This document shows, one piece after another, positions 60,701 to 64,000 of a stretch of 64,000 bases of DNA. Source of the DNA: Eopsaltria australis (taxonomy: Eukaryota > Chordata > Aves > Passeriformes > Petroicidae); the NCBI GenBank assembly GCA_034509425.1, contig JAVTVJ010000033.1, forward strand, positions 5,205,001 to 5,269,000. The letters run 5' to 3'. The position numbers were made by a program, and so were the translations under genes. Position 1 is the first letter of the stretch. Every line of letters starts with the position of its first letter. The notes under the pieces were generated by a model, which had not been told where the DNA came from, made no database searches, and saw nothing but the letters and a program-made list of their open reading frames with translations.

Positions 60701-63454
60701 CATTCAAATCCTTAATTTCTGCCAGTAGAGCGCAGAAATACAAGGACATTGTTAACATATATTCAGCTTTCCTGAATCTACTAGAACTGTGCACATTTCC
60801 AAAATTTCTAAATTATCATCTTGATTCAGAAAAGTGCTTATAGTGTGCTTATGACTCTTTCTTGAAGAAAACATCTCAAGTCACTTGGACTTTAAGGATC
60901 TGCTTCAGTTCTACCAGGTTAAATGAAAGTTAAGCACATGACTAAATGCATTTGAATTAGGAATGAAGACTGAAGGTTTTGCCCATAACCTATACTGATA
61001 CTTATTTTTAAACCTGTCTTATTTGTCACTGCTGTGCTTTAAATCCGATTAAATGAAGTTGTTATAATTTAAAATTGGGATAACCACAGTAAATTGGCCC
61101 TAATTTCTTTTATTATTTAATCTATTGTTAATCTAATGACATTGAGTAGGAGTTTTTGTCTGTTTATTTGCTTTTCAAAAGAGGTCTTTCACATAGAAGA
61201 ATACAACATGTCGTCTTCTGCTGTATTTCTAATGTAGCTGTTTGGTGTAATGACTTACTAATTTGAAGCGCATTTTAAAGTTCAATCAAATACTGAAAAG
61301 AACACTGATTGAGAAGCCTGCATAGATTTCAGTATTCTTTATGAGTCATAACACTGATTTTGGAAGCTTAGCTATATAAGTTGGTGGTGTGCAACATCCT
61401 TTCCATACTCCTAATTATGTGAATTAGCATTTAGAACAATCCCAAGTTCAAGTATTCAAAAATGCTCTTTTCAGAGCATCCACCAGGTTTACTGCAAGAT
61501 AGGCACTTGAAGGAGGCTTTGGTTTTCATACTGGGTACTTGTGAAACATCAGTCTGCACAATTCAAAGTCACACATAAAAACTTAACCACAGAATTTCCG
61601 CTAAATGTACTGATGATTGCACAGAAATTGCCCACCAAAAAAACCCAAAAAAACCCCACAAATTCCCCCCAAAAAACCTAAGAAAATTTTTATTGAAATT
61701 GTTGAGTATTTTTAATTCTAAAAGCTTTTTGATTTAAGACCCAGTTCAAACAGATTTCTAGGGCCACATGCCCATCAAAAGTAACAGGATTTAGCTTGAA
61801 TGAAGTCCAAGTGCTGACTTAGGTCTCAGCTCTTTGCTGGTATTAATGTATCTGCAAGACACAGTGTGTGTGCGTTTATCTTGAACTAAATGAAACTAAG
61901 TAAAGGTGGAGGATGCTAGTATTTCCTAGACATATATTTAGCCTACATTTCATCTTTCCCTATCTTAACATCATCCACAACAATTCCCGTGTTCTTTACA
62001 AAGCTAACCAAGTTACTAAATATATAAGTAATTTAACATTAGATGCAGAGAAATTAGTTATGTTAAACCTGAAGAAAACAATACAATGGCACAGAACTAA
62101 GTATCTCTTCCTAAAGGACTTCGTAAAAACTTTTTTCAGGATGCTGTGGCACTAGCACACACTACTATTCAGTAAGATCTTTAAATCTGAATACTTTTCT
62201 TAAAGGCCATACTCTATCACAAATCTGAAAAAAAAGACCTATGATGGTGTATTTCACTCCTGTGCAAAAGAATATTAGCTAAGCTGCATCTTAATTTCAG
62301 GAATTACAGACAGAGAAATAGGAAGATGGTTGATGATTACTACCATTGATGGTTATACTACTCCAGCCAAAATTGATAAGGAAGCATAAAAAGATTACAG
62401 CCTGTAACACTCATCATTGGGAGAAAAAAACCAAAAAGACACTATCTCGTTCCCTACAGAATAAAAATATACAAGCTCAGATTAGGTAACTGTCTACCTA
62501 GGAAAGAGTAGTATTTTCATTTGCATATTATAATACAGTTTTTTCAGGGAGCAATCCAAATCACAAGTATCTGCTGACTTCAAAAAGGATACACTAACAC
62601 CTCAGTGAAATTTGAATCAGTTAATTATGTAGTTATAATTACACATATTACTAAATGGAGACCAATGTTATTAATGTAATGAACAGAAGTAACTGGAAAT
62701 ACCGCCAGTTGTTTTCGTTCGGGTGTGGGAGTTTTTTCCCCTTCAAGTTCAATTTTGCCATGCAGATCTTACATGTTCTGTCAGGTAAAAAATTTTGAAC
62801 GTCCCAACTGACTCTAGATACTACAGGGAGTTGAGTCTGAGTTTTCTAATAGAGTTTGGAAAGCTAATTTAGGCCTGAATTAAAATAATCTCAGAACAGA
62901 AAAGGAATGTGTGGTTTTGGGGGGATTACATTTTGTAACTAAAACTGAGGAGAAAACTTCAGACAAGTAAGCACAGACTATGCAGAGCTTTTCTACAATT
63001 TTTTTGGGGTGTTTTTTTCAATAGTTTTTTGGGTTTTTTTTAACTTATCCTGACAGTGTGTGTACAGTGCTGTGAGATGGCCTGGGGAGTATACCCTTCT
63101 TTAAAGTCCCTTAGAGAGACTAGGGGTTTGTGAGATTCTTCTACGGTGTTTTCAGTGTCTCATAAGAAGGAGTTGTGTCAGAGCAGTTACTTTGGCAGAA
63201 CTGCCTCCGAAGTGCTCGTTTTATTCTTAGCATCTTGTCAGTGTGACACCTTACAGACACCCAAAGTCAAGACACACTTCTGGGAACGGAACATTCATCT
63301 CAGATAAGGCTAATGCAACAGCAAGAGGATGACTTTCTCCTAAACTTGGCTACCTTCAAAATCGTTTTGCAAAGACAAGCCTAAATGCGTCTCGCTTGGT
63401 TCCCTAGGATCCATATCCCTGATAAATTCAGACAAATCGCTATCACTTGGAGGG
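57737..63454. other. AT-rich stretch, no gene supported
   Basis: A/C-rich low complexity at about 61637-61680 (AAAACCC-like) and G/T-rich at 63001-63042. From about 63200 GC content begins to rise toward the CpG island. No exon is recognised. Confidence 0.5.
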
Positions 63455-63617
63455 TACTGCGCCCGCAAGGAACACGGATGCGACTCTCAGCACCGACCGA
63501 ACCTCTGCGGCGACGGAGCACCGAGGAAGCCGCCTCGCAGAGACGCAAACTCGGCCAGTGCCGGCTCCGGCGCGGTCCTCATTAAATAAAAGGATCTTTG
63601 GCAGGAATGTCGGCCCG

Positions 63618-63672
63618 GCCCCCTCAGCCCCTGAGCCCCCTCAGCGCCCTCAGCGCCCTCAGCCTCCGCAGG
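63618..63672 (+). repeat. CCCTCAGCG-type short tandem repeat in the island
   Basis: Repeated CTCAGC/CCCTCAGCGC units, each 9 bases or near it, about five copies with CTGAGCC variants. On the minus strand it encodes a Leu-Arg-Ala-Leu-Arg pattern. Confidence 0.7.
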
Positions 63673-63716
63673 GCTGGCGCGGGGCCAGCGCGCGCCGCGC
63701 GGTGCCTTGGCGCCAT
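63624..63716 (-). other. Short upstream-type reading frame in the CpG island
   Basis: On the minus strand the ATG inside the YY1/CTCF-like motif (AGATGGCGCC) opens a 30-codon frame, MAPRHRAARA then Leu/Arg repeats, ending in TGA. It has no donor before the stop. It could be an upstream frame of a leftward transcript, but composition alone can produce it, so I do not call a protein. Confidence 0.12.
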
Positions 63717-63723
63717 CTACGGG
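63709..63723 (-). promoter_or_regulatory. CTCF/YY1-like site
   Basis: Minus-strand CCCGTAGATGGCGCC matches 13 of 14 positions of the CTCF core CCASYAGRKGGCRS. It also contains AGATGGCG, close to the YY1 element AAGATGGCGG that in many promoters sits just downstream of the start site in the direction of transcription. That would favour leftward transcription. Occupancy is not shown. Confidence 0.4.
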
Positions 63724-63770
63724 CCGCGCGCGCGCGCGCTCCCGCGGCGCCCGCAGACGAGCGCCCGTAA

Positions 63771-64000
63771 AATAAATTAAGACAGCACCGCATTTAAATC
63801 TTTATTAGCAAGGAATTATTAGACCTAAGAAAAAAACCTAATGCTGGATTTGGTTGAAATATGAGTCTCTCAGCCTCCTAATCCCTCTTCATATAGCGTG
63901 TTTCGCAGTTTAAAATGAGCTATGTCAGATCACTTATGCATTACTAAGATGAGAAAATATTTACAATGGACTGACTTTTTTTCTTTTTCCTGCATAATTC
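63771..64000. other. No gene seen after the island
   Basis: Composition drops back to AT-rich immediately after 63770. No exon, poly(A)-linked element or repeat is recognised before the window ends. Confidence 0.5.

Larger units (their letters stand above)
63455..63770. promoter_or_regulatory. CpG island, probable promoter
   Basis: The only CpG-dense, GC-rich segment of the window, with many CGs in runs such as GCGCGCCGCGC and CGCGCGCGCGC, bounded on both sides by AT-rich DNA. In vertebrates such islands mark housekeeping or developmental promoters. No TATA box or clear initiator is evident. Direction is uncertain: leftward transcription would fit the minus-strand candidate exons, while rightward transcription would place the gene beyond the window. 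The long plus-strand Ala/Arg/Pro-rich frames reflect base composition. Confidence 0.75.

Noticed and set aside
63385..63780. Ala/Arg/Pro-rich plus-strand frames of 60-107 codons in the CpG island
   Set aside because: GC-rich DNA has few stops. No donor, no conserved motif, and several overlapping frames are equally open.
1..64000. A prokaryotic-style or defence/mobile gene system
   Set aside because: No operons, phage-like genes, CRISPR repeats or integrase-type genes; the sequence is vertebrate non-coding DNA.

Overview
The window looks like bird nuclear DNA. The main evidence is a 3' fragment of a CR1 LINE at 3688-4032. It has the avian 3' end, finishing in direct repeats of the octamer ATTCTATG, and its internal text reads like avian CR1. 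The rest is AT-rich and CpG-poor, with vertebrate-style simple repeats and a few old SINE-like remnants (MIR-like at 755-865 and 5415-5625, weaker at 20895-21010). I see no bacterial, viral or organellar gene organisation, no operons, no CRISPR array, no rRNA, and no intact tRNA.

Layout. The left part, 1 to about 16 kb, carries most of the recognisable repeats: MIR-like SINEs, a GGAA/GAAA microsatellite at 2437-2552, the CR1, an A-rich block at 6090-6300, (GA)n at 8506-8538 and (CTGAA)n at 12897-12932. The middle, about 16 to 63 kb, is nearly featureless AT-rich sequence typical of a long intron or intergenic desert, with small hairpins and tandem duplications. The right end holds the only clear CpG island, about 63455-63770. 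It is a likely promoter for a gene starting there in one direction or the other.

Coding content. No complete protein gene is recognisable. Long open frames occur about as often as expected by chance for this base composition, since stops arise roughly every 15 codons, so I do not call them genes. A handful of short open segments do combine a plausible splice acceptor and/or donor with a codon-position bias (excess G at codon position 1). Most lie on the minus strand: 48043-48187, 38407-38612, 28096-28272, 52368-52447, 16068-16169 and 6951-7124. One lies on the plus strand at 15047-15206. The minus-strand set would fit a large multi-exon gene read leftwards from the CpG island, and the phases of 38407-38612 and 28096-28272 are directly compatible. 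I could not name the protein and the exon calls were hand-picked, so they are low-confidence hypotheses. I found no evidence of a new biological system. The most testable ideas are this possible hidden gene, the island promoter, and a convergent pair of CTCF-like motifs near the two ends.
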